Positions 52,417 to 64,000 are shown, counted from the first letter of the stretch. The stretch is 64,000 nucleotides of DNA from Isoetes taiwanensis (GCA_021234155.1 JAJEKV010000047.1:5793071-5857070), one strand, 5' to 3'. Translations and numbers: made by a program. Notes: a model not told the origin generated them from the letters alone.

Positions 52417-53668
52417 TTATTCGTCATCAGACAAGACATCTAGTAAGTTATCAAGTATTTTTGCCTCATCAGCAGGATCTAGTCTGAAGGAGATTCCCTT
52501 TCCCTTAGCAACACTGATGGCACAAATTTGTGTAGAGAACACTAAATCCTTTGGATCATTTTTGCACAACTCATATCCTACAGTTGATTTTGGGCCCTTC
52601 TGATAGTAGATACCTTCCGCAACATTCTCGCCAGCAAGGTACCATTGATCATTAATTTGAAAATTTTCTTCAACCACAAATTTTGCTTTGATGCACACAA
52701 GCAACTAGAATTCAACACCCTCTTTATTACCTTTAGGTGTAGCCACCGCAAAATTGTTTCCAACTCTGACTGCATCATAAAAAACATTGGCATTGGTAGA
52801 ATAAAGAGGTCGATCGGACTTGCATACTTCTGCATTGTCTGCATGGACAACTGTTGATGGTTCAACTATGATGAGCTCCCATTTGTCGACATAAGCCTTG
52901 TTCTCACATTCATCCCAGAGAGCCTCAGTACAATAAGAACAGAAACAAGACAGTTCTCTCACATGCAGCCGAGTGGAGCAACCCGTATTAAATCCATGGA
53001 TAGAGTGGAGTTGCCTGATATTTGGTATGGCCTCTGCTCCCCAGCTCTTCTTTCTGTCTATGTCTTTAAGCTTCACCTCCCAGAAATATCTCCTTATCTT
53101 CTCTTGCCCGTTTACCTCTTATCACTCCTTCAAGCCATAAGTGAATCTGTCTGCAGCCATTTTCACTACCTCGTATGCGTTGTCCAACTTCAGACCTTCA
53201 TGCTTGATTTGCAGACTTCTTAGCCACCTTTTAACCTCTGCAGGCTTGCCATCATGTTCACCCTTTCCATGATTGGAGCCAAAGCACATCATCTCTAAAT
53301 AGAATGGCCTGGCTGCCGTGAATTGTGAGGCTACTCCATCGGAGAAAATAATATGCATTCTGGGAGCTTGTCCTCTATCCTGCATGTAGGCATGATGTTT
53401 CATAAAGCAATGTTGAACAAATAATGTGTCACGTTCCCTATCATCAGACACATAGTAGTGAGTCTCCTTTTCCATCTGACCTGTTTCTTTGTTAATCCAA
53501 CAAGTAATCTGGACAAAAATAGTGATCTGATTATTGATCCAACGCATGGACTGCACCTCATTCTGCTCTTTAAATGCATAGTTCTCTACAAAGTCCACAA
53601 CAGAAACTACCCAATCATGTGGCAGATCATCCAATAGATCCCTGAATTGCTTAGCCTGCCACTTGTAC
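52417..53668 (-). pseudogene. HGKG-motif putative transposase, copy B, three nonsense codons
   Basis: A single minus-strand frame runs the whole length from the acceptor at 53669 (AATTCAG). Motifs: VVDFVENYAFKEQNEVQSMR (first catalytic-type Asp), IIFSDGVASQFTAARPF (second Asp), FGSNHGKGEHDG, then HSIHGFNTGCSTRLHVRELS with CFCSYC, and an acidic C-terminus (DNLLDVLSDDE). Only TGA-TAA (53124-53119) and TAG (52707-52705) interrupt it; there is no frameshift. An upstream exon piece (YEWCTLKDGTSKKKF, near 53800-53750) fits the same family. It is less decayed than copy A and oriented opposite to it. The N-terminal CxC...H part was not found. Confidence 0.7.
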
Positions 53669-53744
53669 CTGAATTTTGAATTGAGAATTGTGGTAGTATG
53701 GCAAGTATAACATTTACCAAATTCTTACTTGGTGTTTCCTTGTA

Positions 53745-53966
53745 CTAGTATTTAAATTTCTTTTTAGATGTACCATCCTTGAGTGTACACCATTCATAGT
53801 CAATGATACCACTGTTACGAACCAAAATTTTAGTACCAAAAATTTTGATTTGCATTAACATTAAACCATCAGAGTACACAGAACGAGTACTGCCTCCCAC
53901 GAGGCTATATACATGAAAGCCACCTATACAGATAACAAGATGATAACATAAGATAACTATATACAC
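53745..53966 (-). pseudogene. Upstream exon remnant of transposase copy B
   Basis: The minus-strand frame ends IDYEWCTLKDGTSKKKFKY, which aligns with IEWQVYKYV...GTSRRLKL in copy A (near 43795-43855). A stop follows just before the intron leading to 53668. The upstream two thirds of the frame do not look like the family, so copy B may be truncated near 53840. Confidence 0.45.
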
Positions 53967-55059
53967 ACGTATGCTCCGCTAGCTATCAAACAGCCTACAC
54001 AAGCTTCCACATGTTAGTAACATGCATAAGAGTTATCCAGTAGTGTCAACATGAAGCAATGACTGACGGACTGCAAGTACACACATATGGAATCCACCAC
54101 ATGCACCATAGCATCTGCCAAGCAGATACACCCCACTATATCTAGACAGTATGTCATCTAGAACCCCCGCACTGGTGAATCCAGTATAGGAGAGAAACTG
54201 CAAGCATCACAAGAACCTAGGCCGTCGGACTGTTGGCTACGTCCATCACCGTCCCATACCAGTGACGGGTTTCACCTCACCAACATTCCCATGATTCTTA
54301 ATTAGACAAGCTACGCTTATCTATCCAGACGCTATACATAAAACTCTCCCATATGATAAACACCCAATGCTTATCTACTCTGCATAAATGCTCATATAGA
54401 GTGCACGATATCCAATCATATAGACAGAGTAAGGCAAGATGCTCTAATAACACTAGATTGTTGATGATCACCTAGTACTGTCCCACACTAGCACTAAGCA
54501 ACCATCTCACCAGTCATAAGAGGTCAGCTAATGAAACAAGTTTACACTTGCCTCAATATCGGACAGAGGGCACTAGAAGAAAGAAGCCCGGAAGCTCCGT
54601 AAAGCACCACCGGCTTGCAGTTGCCACTGCAACGTACTGCCCGGCCAGAGCTGGGTAAGCATTCCAAGCTTCACTCAGCTTATTCTACGGAGCTTTTATG
54701 AGGAAGGAGTTTAGCAATTCATAAGGTCTTTAGCAATTCATAAGGTCTTGGTTTACGGTTTACTCTGGTTCCAAGGAGCAAGACCATATCAGTTATCATG
54801 AAGTCTTAAAATTATGGTAAGCCTTTGCCCACTGTATTAGCTTGTCCAAAGAGCTACAACCAGATTGCATTCAGCCCAAGACTTACCGAAGTAAAGCTTC
54901 TCTACTGTAATTCGGGTTCGACAGATCATAAACCAATTCCTTCAACTTCGAATTGCCTATTCCTCCTGCTGCAAATCAGCTCCCTTCTCTTGCTGCTTGC
55001 CGTCCGGCCTGCCTCCCTGCAGCCCTCGTTTCTCTCCCTTTTGAATCACCCTTGGCACC
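53967..55059. other. Gene-free stretch before the tandem array
   Basis: No element end or gene is seen apart from a short duplication near 54715-54755 (TTTAGCAATTCATAAGGTCTT twice). It ends where the ~345-bp repeats begin. Confidence 0.5.
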
Positions 55060-58000
55060 AGTAAAAATTGGCTTCCATGTACACTGGGGCTGGTATACTG
55101 GTTGTTGCCTAAAATTTCCCCGACTTCCTGAGGCGGGATTCTATCCTGCCTACAAAGTGTGCATGTATGGCTAAAGTTTTGCCCAACGGATGTGTGGTGA
55201 GTTGGTATAGGCCTAGTAATGCCAAAATAAATGTGCATTTGGTCAGGGGTTCAACCCTGGCCAGTGTATGTTTAGCTTTGGGAGTTGGTTACTGGGGTTA
55301 TATGATGATGATCCCCGATGTGGTAGAACTTGTGCCTATGCATGTCCTCCACTTTGTCTGCCATAAGGCAGCAGGATAAGCTCCACAATAATTGTGTGAG
55401 TATGCACCAGTAAAAATTGGCTTGCATGTACACCGGGCTGGTATACTTTGTTGTTGCCCTAAAAATTTCCCCGACTTCAGGAGGCGGATTCTATCCCCGC
55501 CTACAAAGTGTGCATGTATGGCTAAAGTTTTGCCCAACGGATGTGTGGTGAGTTGGTATAGGTCTAGTAATGCCAAAATAAATGTGCATTTGGTCAGGGG
55601 TTCAACCCTGGCCAGTGTATGTTTAGCTTTGGAAGTTGGTTACTAGGGTTATACGATGATGATCCCCGACGTGGTAGAACTTGTGCCTATGTCCTCCACT
55701 TTGTCTGCCATAAGGCAGCAGGATAAGCTCCACAATAATTGTGTGAGTATGCACCAGTAAAAATTGGCTTCCATGTACACTGGGGCTGGTATACTGGTTG
55801 TTGCCTAAAATTTTCCCGACTTCCTGAGGCGGGATTCTATCCTGCCTACAAAGTGTGCATGTATGGCTAAAATTTTGCCCAACGGATGTGTGGTGAGTTG
55901 GTATAGGCCTAGTAATGCCAAAATAGATGTGCATTTGGTCAGGGGTTCAACCCTGGCCAGTGTATGTTTAGCTTTGGGAGTTGGTTACTGGGGTTATACG
56001 ATGATGATCCCCGACGTGGTAGAACTTGTGCCTATGCATGTCCTCCACTTTGTCTGCCATAAGGCAGCAGGATAAGCTCCACAATAATTGTGTGAGTATG
56101 CAGTAAAAATTGGCTTCCATGTACGCTGGGGCTGGTATACTGGTTGTTGCCTAAAATTTCCCCGACTTCCTGAGGCGGGATTCTATCCTGCCTACAAAGT
56201 GTGCATGTATGGCTAAAGTTTGGCTTCCATGTATGCCGGGCTGGTATAATCTTGGTTGTTGCCTAAAATTTCCCCGACTTCCTCGAGGCGGGATTCTATC
56301 CCCGCCTACAAAGTGTGCATGTATGGCTAAAGTTTTGCCCAACGGATGTGTGGTGAGTTGGTATAGGCCTAGTAATGCCAAAATAAATGTGCATTTGGTC
56401 AGGGGTTCAACCCTGGCCAGTGTATGCTTAGCTTTGGGAGTTGGTTACTGGGCATGTCCTCCACTTTGTCTGCCATAAGGCAGCAGGATAAGCTCCACAA
56501 TAATTGTGTGAGTATGCACCAGTAAAAATTGGCTTCCATGTACACTAGGGCTGGTATACTGGTTGTTGGCTAAAATTTCCCCAACTCCTGCCTACAAAGT
56601 GTGCATGTATGGCTAAAGTTTTGCCCAACGGATGTGTGGTGAGTTGGTATAGGCCTAGTAATGCCAAAATAAATGTGCATTTGGTCAGGGGTTCAACCCT
56701 GGCCAGTGTATGTTTAGCTTTGGGAGTTGGTTACTGGGGTTATAAATGATGATCCCCGACGTGGTAGAACTTGTGCCTATGCATGTCCTCACTTTGTCTG
56801 CCATAAGGCAGCAGGATAAGCTCCACAATAATTGTGTGAGTATGCACCAGTAAAAATTGGCTTCCATGTACACTGGGGCTGGTATACTGGTTGTTGCCTC
56901 CGACTTCCTGAGGCGAGATTCTATCCTGCCTACAAAGTGTGCATGTATGGCTAAAGTTTTGTCCAACGGATGTGTGGTGAGTTGGTATAGGCCTAGTAAT
57001 GTCAAAATAAATGTGCATTTGGTCAGGGGTTCAACCCTGGCCAGTGTATGTTTAGCTTTGGGAGTTGGTTACTGGGGTTATACGATGATGATCCCCGACG
57101 TGGTAGAACTTGTGCCTATGCATGTCCTCCACTTTGTCTGCCATAAGGCAGCAGGATAAGCTCAACAATAATTGTGTGAGTATGCACCAGTAAAAATTGG
57201 CTTCTATGTACGCTGCCAAAATAAATGTGCATTTGGTCAGGGGTTCAACCCTGGCCAGTGTATGTTTAGCTTTGGGAGTTGGTTACTGGGGTTATAAATG
57301 ATGATCCCCGACGTGGTAGAACTTGTGCCTATGCATGTCCTCACTTTGTCTGCCATAAGGCAGCAGGATAAGCTCCACAATAATTGTGTGAGTATGCACC
57401 AGTAAAAATTGGCTTCCATGTACACCGGGCTGGTATCTTTGGTTGTTGCCTCCGACTTCCTGAGGCGAGATTCTATCCTGCCTACAAAGTGTGCATGTAT
57501 GGCTAAAGTTTTGTCCAACGGATGTGTGGTGAGTTGGTATAGGCCTAGTAATGTCAAAATAAATGTGCATTTGGTCAGGGGTTCAACCCTGGCCAGTGTA
57601 TGTTTAGCTTTGGGAGTTGGTTCTTGGGGTTATCGATGATGATCCCCGACGTGGTAGAACTTGTGCCTATGCATGTCCTCCACTTTGTCTGCCATAAGGC
57701 AGCAGGATAAGCTCAACAATAATTGTGTGAGTATGCACCAGTAAAAATTGGCTTCTATGTACGCTGGGGCTGGTATACTGGTTGTTGCCTAAAATTTCCC
57801 CCACTTCCTGAGGCGGGATTCTATCCTGCCTACAAAGTGTGCATGTATGGCTAAAGTTTTGCCTGAGGCGGGATTCTATCCTGCCTACAAAGTGTGCTTT
57901 GCCCAACGGATGTGTGGTGAGTTGGTATAGGCCTAGTAATGCCAAAATAAATGTGCATTTGGTCAGGGGTTCAACCCTGGCCAGTGTATGTTTAGCTTTG

Positions 58001-58180
58001 GGAGTTGATTACTGGGGTTATACGATGATGATCCCCGACGTGGTAGAACTTGTGCCTATGCATGTCCTCCACTTTGTCTGCCATAAGGCAGCAGGATAAG
58101 CTCCACAATAATTGTGTGAGTATGCACCAGTAAAAATTGGCTTCCATGTACACTGGGGCTGGTGACTCATTGTGTGAGCC
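55060..58180 (+). repeat. Tandem array of ~345-bp units with a tRNA-like pol III promoter
   Basis: The marker GTAAAAATTGGCTT recurs at about 55061, 55409, 55757, 56104, 56521, 56850, 57191, 57405, 57741 and 58130, giving about nine units, some shortened or with internal duplications. Each full unit contains TGGTGAGTTGGTATAGG (A-box-like) and, about 50 bases on, GGGGTTCAACCCTGG (B-box with a T-arm-like stem). It does not fold as a convincing full tRNA. It is either a satellite built from a SINE head or a tandem pol III gene family. Open frames across it repeat the same peptide and are artefacts. Confidence 0.9.
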
Positions 58181-58721
58181 AAATGGCAGTGACCCATTGG
58201 CACAACAAAGCTTGAACCAATCGATTGGCCCAAGATTGAAGCCGCCGGGTTCATCCACGATCAATCCAAATTTGCTGTTGTTACAACAGCCCAAAGGACG
58301 TGATACCAGCCCCCAATATAAACCATTATTAAGGAAATTCCATTTCCTTATCTAAGGAATTTATTGGTGCACATACGTATCATGTTTGCAACAAAAAGAG
58401 CAGTGAACTATATGGGGGCAAATTGGCGTCCACATAATCGGGCCCCAGCCCTGAGAATATTCCCACTCACTGGGGCATTCTCTGGCTTCGAATCAAGCCA
58501 CTAGAATTTCCGCAACATTACCTTAGCTAATGTCGCTCTAATCAGAAATTCTAAGTAACCTACCCCGTAGTCTAAATTGTCTAGTGCACTTCGCATTTAG
58601 ACTAGGCCATGCGACCCCAATGAACTCAATGTCAACATGCATCGAAACATTGTATAAACCCCCAACAACATGCATGTTAATATTTATAAAAATGGTCTGA
58701 CAATATTTGGGCATAACATTA
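58181..58721 (-). other. Unique sequence and probable 3' LTR of chromovirus fragment 2
   Basis: On the minus strand the purine tract CCAGGGGGGAG is followed by TAATGTTATGCCC, a polypurine tract next to an LTR start (TGTTATG, 58721). The LTR then runs toward lower coordinates. Its end is not defined because no second LTR is present. Confidence 0.5.
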
Positions 58722-58739
58722 CTCCCCCCTGGGATTCTT

Positions 58740-59261
58740 GTCCTCAAGAATCGGCTCCAGACCATTGAGCCATAACATCCGGATATTAAGTCATGAAACG
58801 ACGACTCTCCCACGTCGCCTCTCAGATGGGTCTGTGTTTCCATTTTACCAGAAATTCCATCTGGTCTCTTTGGCGAATCCGCACCATCCGGGAATTCAAT
58901 ATTCTTTCAGGGGTAGGGATTCTATCCAACTCCACCATGTGTTCCTGAAAAGGCACAACATTCGCAGCTTTTCCTAGAGCTGGTCGCAACTGTTTCGCAT
59001 GGAAAACTGGATGAATGTCCACATTTGGTGGAATTGCAACTTGAAGGTAACATCACTATACTTCTTTAAAATTCTATAAGGACCACTGTTACAACGCAAA
59101 ATTTTTTCCTTAAGAACAATCTCTGCCCGCGTGTTAACGCCGACTCGCTTCCATCCGCATCTTGGATCCCGGATCCCCCTCGCTAATCTTATCGACTTAC
59201 TGCTATGTGAACTTTCCCACAGAAGGCCGATTCCTTTAGAAAATCCCTCTGAGTTAAGCAC
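58740..59261 (-). pseudogene. Chromovirus (Ty3/gypsy) integrase C-terminus, fragment 2
   Basis: Minus-strand frames give SGPYRILKKYSDVTFKLQF, then in another frame HPVFHAKQLRPALGK and PERILNSRMVRIRQRD with FLVKWKHRPI. These are the GPY/F module and the start of a chromodomain-like tail of gypsy integrases. A stop or frameshift follows HRP, where EATWE would be expected. It is a 5'-truncated remnant abutting the LTR region of the next element. It is a different lineage copy from 60108-61400, as the residues differ throughout. Confidence 0.7.
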
Positions 59262-60079
59262 CTACCGGATGCTTCACTCTGATTGATCTCTGGCAGTAGC
59301 AATCTGCCTTGAACACAGACACCAAGCTGCAATCTGACCCTATGGGTCCAGTGATGATCCGGCTCCTGGCAGCAACAGACTGCCTTGGGGCCACACTATC
59401 AGCTTTGGAATCCAATTCCGAACCCAAAGCCTGGTCCTCGAATCCTACAACAAACTCTCTTGGCAGAATCGACTCTCAATCTCTCAAGACCCGGTTTCCT
59501 CTACTGCTCGAATTCTACCTCCAGGCTTTATAGAACTCTGTCTTGAGTTCTCAGGAAGTCTTGCATGCCCAAAACCGGCCAGATCATACCTTCACTTGAC
59601 CCGAATCCATGCTCTATAGCTCCTCTTAGAGATCTGACAGCCGGATCTGATACACTTCGTTCCTTTCTGTTATAAATCAGGTTCTAAGAACCCATCCAAC
59701 TGGGTGCGGCCACGTGTACCTTTTTAATAAACATTAAAACTATAGCTAACATTGCTTCCTTATATTTAAATAACATTGGCCCCTAGGGCCTATATAACTT
59801 ACATTAACAAACCATGCAAGCCTACAGGTCCTCTGCCCCGGCAATCCCTGCTAGCTCTTGCCGCGCTAATATTTAATAATATTAGCGCCCCCTAGCGAAC
59901 CATTACCCGCTGCTAGCCATTATTACCATTTACCCCGCACCTCGTCACCGTAGACTGATTACAGTCAACACGACCCATTAAATCACAACTGCCTGGCAAT
60001 CGCGACCAATAGTACCTTTTGCTCATGGACGTCCGTCAAGGGCCCGATTCCGGCTATGCCCTTGGGAGCACCTGTAACA
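59262..60079 (-). other. Probable 3' LTR of chromovirus fragment 1
   Basis: It begins on the minus strand at TGTTACAGGTGC (60079), directly after a polypurine tract. It contains TATATAGG near 59800 and a TTTATAACAG stretch, compatible with an LTR promoter. The far end probably lies near 59262, where the second integrase remnant begins. No second LTR is available for comparison. Confidence 0.45.
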
Positions 60080-60096
60080 TTCCTTCCCCTCCTTTT
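60080..60096 (-). promoter_or_regulatory. Polypurine tract of chromovirus fragment 1
   Basis: The minus-strand reading AAAAGGAGGGGAAGGAA lies between the integrase stop and TGTTACAGG. This is the plus-strand DNA primer position expected in gypsy elements. Confidence 0.65.
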
Positions 60097-60107
60097 GGAC
60101 CTTGCCC

Positions 60108-61400
60108 TCAAGGTTGATCCTTTAGATGAGGGAACTGCTGCACAAATTCCTCCGTCTCCCGAGTGGCATCCTCAGGAGACTGGTCCTGCCACTGAACCAG
60201 ATGTTCTACCACATCCCTATTATGCAGCTGCCGAACTCTTTTATCTAAAAGACGTTCCGGCGTTACAGAGGAGTTTAAGACGATCGGTATACTTTGCGGA
60301 CTAACCACGTTAGCGGTATCCAGTATAGCCCTCTTCAGCTGACTTACATGAAACACAGGATGGATCCCTACTTCCTGTGGTAAGTTCAACTCGTACATTG
60401 TTTCCCCGATCCTTTTAGTAATCCTAAAAGGTCCAGCATACCGCGAAGTAAGTTTAGGCACCCGACGTTTGGTTAAAGGCCGCAATGTGTTCATTCTTAA
60501 TGCCGATGGATAAACGACCCGTAAGAAAATGTAATCACCTTCCGCATAAGAAATATCTTGCCTATGCTGATTAGCAGACACTCGTGCCCTATCTTGAGCT
60601 TTTCGCAATGCTTGCTTGCACTGCCGCAGGATTGCATCCATATCATGAAGCATGTGTACTGCAACTTCGATTCTAAGGTACTTATGCATCCCAGAATAAG
60701 CCCTTGGGCCCATCATAGTCACAAAGGGAGTCATCCGAATCCCCATATGATGGCTATTATTATAAGCGAACTCTAGATAGGGTAAATAATCTTCCCACCT
60801 AGACTGCTTCTCGTGGACAAAACTTCGTAACATGTCCTCTAAGGTCATGTTTATGCGCTCAGTTTGCCCATCCGTTTGTGGATGATTACCACTATTCATA
60901 TATAATCGGATCCTCAATCCTTTCATGAGATCTCTCCAGAAGTGACCCGTAAACTTAGTGCCTCGATCACTTACAATGGACAAGGGAAGTCCAAAAGTTG
61001 GAAATATGTTTTGCATATAGGCAACTGCTACCTCGTGTCCCGTAGCCTCCCCTTTTAATACTATAAACTTAGCATACTTGGTTAACCGATCCACTATTAC
61101 CAAAATCTGAGTATGTTGCCTAGCAGTTCTAGGTAATGCGACTATGAAGTCCATACTCACGCTTTCCCAGCGTTCAATTGGTATCGGGAGAGGTTGCAAC
61201 AATCCCGGAGTTTTCCCATGATCCGCCTTCACCGCTTGACACACCAAGCAGTGACTTACCAAGTCCTTGACTTGATCTTCCAGAGTGCGGGATAGACGGA
61301 GGGCCCGTGCGGTCGAAGGAGGGGATTTCCTATGGAGTGTACGGCTGGCCGCCGTATATTTAGTAGGGAGCGTCACATCTTTCTTGCAGCTTGACAACAA
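60108..61400 (-). pseudogene. Chromovirus (Ty3/gypsy) integrase with chromodomain-like tail
   Basis: The 430-codon frame covers the integrase end of a gypsy polyprotein. The CxxC of the zinc finger (HCLVCQ, Cys51/Cys54) is present, but the preceding His pair is scrambled, probably by a frameshift. The catalytic core is complete: Asp84 (SMDFIVALP), Asp145 (IVSDRGTKF) and Glu181 (HPQTDGQTERIN), with 35 residues between the last two. The GPF module (YAGPFRITKRIGETMYELNL) and a chromodomain-like tail (VVEHLVQWQDQSPEDAT) follow. The gag, protease, RT and RNase H regions are missing; similarity stops near 61410. The element is 5'-truncated. Confidence 0.88.
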
Positions 61401-61414
61401 TAAGCTCGACCTGT

Positions 61415-64000
61415 TTTTTTAACTAACTAATTTATGTCCTCATCCTGTATTAGTAATTTATCTTCCTACACTTTTCATTGAAGAAAAAAATTGTATTATT
61501 GCTATTTTTCATCTGCCAAACGCATGTATCAAAGAGGGTAGAGTAGAACCTTCATGCGGAATCATCAAAATATGGGAGCCCCTCTTCAAATCAGGCATTA
61601 GATATTTTTTCCTGTCTGTGCTGATAGCAATGCTCCTTTGAGTTGTGTGTCGAATTAAACCTCCCTAGAAGTTCGTGAATGTCCTCTTTTGTATACACCA
61701 TTTAGTAACCAATTTTATTCAAAAGTGCGAAGATGCCTGCTTTTGTTAGAAACCTGACTCTAAAACAGTGAAATATATAACTATATTAGAATCTAGAGCA
61801 TGTGTTATGGTAGAAAGCAACCAAGAGAGCAAGATATTATCATCTGGGCATGCTAATGCGTTTAGTATATCTTATTATCATATGTTGCCGAGTAGAACAG
61901 TCAGTCACAGGTATAGAGATATGCAGTTTCTACCATCAAGTCCAGGATAGGGAGTTGAGCATATTAATAGCATGAGTGTAATATCAAATCATGTTTATCA
62001 CAGCAAATTCCAAATTTTCTTGATGATAACTTATCTAACTCTGTAGCTGCCACATATTCATTGCACAAAACTCAGATCAAGAATTTGGAGAACTCCTATT
62101 ACATTATCACCATGATTAGATCCTGGAGGAATAATGAAAATGAAGTTCTTCAGGGCATCAGGTCTATATTTTCTATCTGTTCATAAATTCTTTAAGTGCA
62201 CAAGTGCGTGCTTTAACCTGCTGCATTGGAGATCTCTTCAATTAACTTTGAAAGCTTGGTGAAATCTCATGGCTGGTTTTCGTTATGACGGTTTACCATG
62301 GTAGTTATGTTAGCCTTTCAATATTGCAGAAGCTTTCAAAGCCACTGAACTACCTTATTTAATTCTTAAGTACAATGTATTTCATTTGTATGTTGTGGGT
62401 GTACTTTATTACATGCACTTGCGGTGATATTTTCACTCTATTTGCAGTTAGTCACAATCCCTTTTAGTTATGTTTATAATTTGTGCTTGGATTCATTTTT
62501 ACGTTATGATTTGCACAGAGCTGCTCTATTATGCTTAGAGGTTTTAAGGGATGGACTGGTTGCAATAGTTTAGCCTACAATAGAGTTGTAAGTTTCTAAT
62601 CTATAGTCAAATTCATTATTATGTTGTGTATCTACTCTACTCATATTTGCATATAGTGTCTCTATCTGTAGTGAGTGATGAGTGAATTTATTCTTGGCTT
62701 TGTATTTACGCAGAGTTGCGACTCCAACAATTTAACCTACATATTGAAGCCAAGAGGGTTGTGCATAACTACAGGCCTATTTTTAAACCTTATATTAGGT
62801 ATGAACAAGTTGAGCATTTGCCAATGTGTTGTTTTGCAAGAACATAGGCTAGAATGGCAAGGACCTGACCCGCTGCTATTCCAGTACTAGGCAAATAACA
62901 ATATGCTTGAGAACTGTTATTCCAGATTCTGTTCATTGCTTCCAAAAAAATTTGGCTATTGTGCTGTTTAGAAATTGTGCTTGAGCACCCATTCATTAAT
63001 GTGATACTGTACTTACATTCTCTGCTTGCCAGAGTAAACAATACGCTCCGTCATGAGATAATTCCATCATTAAACTGCCTGCACCATTGTAATACATTTG
63101 TGTAGACTAATGATTCTTTGTTTCTTTGCATTATCAAGATTCTAGCCAGGTTCTAGCCAAGGGGTTTTCTTGGCCATTATGGTCATCTAAATGCCAGCCA
63201 TGAGGTTTTCTTGGCCACTTCTCTAAAAACGAAATGCAAACAATACGTTCTAAAGTATAAGATGCTTTAAGGTATATCTGCTCTGAATTAATGCATGTAC
63301 AAGTGCTTTAAATTAGTGCATATAAAGTGTGAAATGTCAGTGCTAAATTTGTCTGCCAAGATGAGTTCTTGATGATCAGTTAAAAATGATTTTACAGCTT
63401 TATTTTCCTGATTGAATGTCGAGGAATTGTTGTAGCCTTCGTACATTATTATATCCGCACAGTTTTAGAGGCATGTAATAAGGCAATCGTTTGTACCACC
63501 TTCTATATGGCACAAATGTCTATGTTGGACTCATGTTTTTGTAGTGTATTATCTTCGTAGAAAATGTATGGATTGGAGTCATATTTTTTGTAATATATTA
63601 CCCATGTAGAAAATGTATGAAGCTATATGATGTCCATTTCCTTCATATAACATCTATAGTAGAGGTGATAATTATTATGAAGGAGACACTTACCCGCTAA
63701 TATGTATATATTAGTGCAAAAGATAGTACTGATGTTTTAAAATGTTTTCTATTCCTATCGTATCATTCATTTGCATATCTCACAAGGCATTTCTGAACTA
63801 TTTCATTGGATGTCCACAACATTGTTGCACATTTCTCAAAAACACTCCTTAAACTCGATAGGTCGCCAATGCACATGTTGCACATTTCTTAAAAACACCT
63901 CTTACTCAAATTCAATAGGTTGTCAACGCATATTTGTTTCCATCAAAATTGTTGTAAACTTTAAGGATGCTCCTATGTTTCCACCATAGGAATATCTTCT
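61415..64000. other. Gene-free AT-rich end of window
   Basis: No open frame with domain features, no RNA gene and no clear repeat, apart from short echoes such as TTCTTGGCCA (63167, 63211) and GTATTATCTTCGTAGAAAATGTATG with a similar copy 60 bp later. The last 150 bases repeat TTGCACATTTCT-type words. It could be intergenic or intron. Confidence 0.45.

Noticed and set aside
55190-55260. Genuine tRNA gene in the tandem unit
   Set aside because: The A- and B-boxes are good, but no complete acceptor stem or anticodon arm can be folded by eye.
55152-58254. A dozen similar 70-106 codon frames with peptides like GCVVSWYRPSNAKINVHLV
   Set aside because: They recur with the ~345-bp tandem unit on both strands and are repeat artefacts; no codon bias or start context supports a gene.

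Overview
This is a eukaryotic nuclear window that looks like land-plant DNA. It is AT-rich and has long gene-free stretches, GT-AG introns, a plant-type NUP50 nucleoporin, Ty3/gypsy chromovirus remnants with initiator-Met primer sites, a LINE, a tRNA-derived SINE and many foldback or MITE-like repeats. I could not place the species. The transposase families suggest a large, repeat-rich genome, possibly a seed-free plant, but that is inference.

Layout. 1-9.5 kb: no convincing gene; small tandem repeats, a probable retrocopied transcript ending in poly(A) (to 5830) and a 1.3-kb block present twice (5832-7155, 8146-9493). 10.9-14.4 kb: a hypothetical minus-strand exon and NUP50 (12560-14080, minus), the only clearly intact host gene. 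15-25.5 kb: retroelement debris (gag-like remnants, LINE RT, SINE with perfect target duplication) and broken host-gene pieces (LRR/TM, aquaporin-like). 25.7-34.2 kb: a foldback MITE, then a multi-exon minus-strand gene (about 31922 to 27223) ending in an FCP1-like HAD phosphatase domain. That gene lies in a field of about 20 near-identical 22-30 bp palindromes and of 70-130 bp hairpins, all in introns and flanks.

35-54 kb: decayed, probably mobile, coding modules. On the plus strand come a GHTH-motif (DUF7869-like) transposase, an FCP1-like domain, a Ulp1-type (C48) cysteine protease and an HGKG-motif transposase. On the minus strand come a second HGKG transposase, an unknown ORF, a coiled-coil plus RING-H2-like protein, an acidic linker, a second Ulp1 and a third FCP1-like domain. 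The repeated joining of FCP1-like, Ulp1 and RING-like modules with two unrelated transposase families is the best candidate for an undescribed system. 55-58.2 kb: about nine tandem copies of a ~345-bp unit with a tRNA-like pol III promoter. 58.7-61.4 kb: two chromovirus 3' ends in tandem, both minus. 61.4-64 kb: nothing recognisable.

Most of the open reading potential is pseudogenic, with frameshifts and nonsense codons. All family names come from motifs read by eye; no database search was run.
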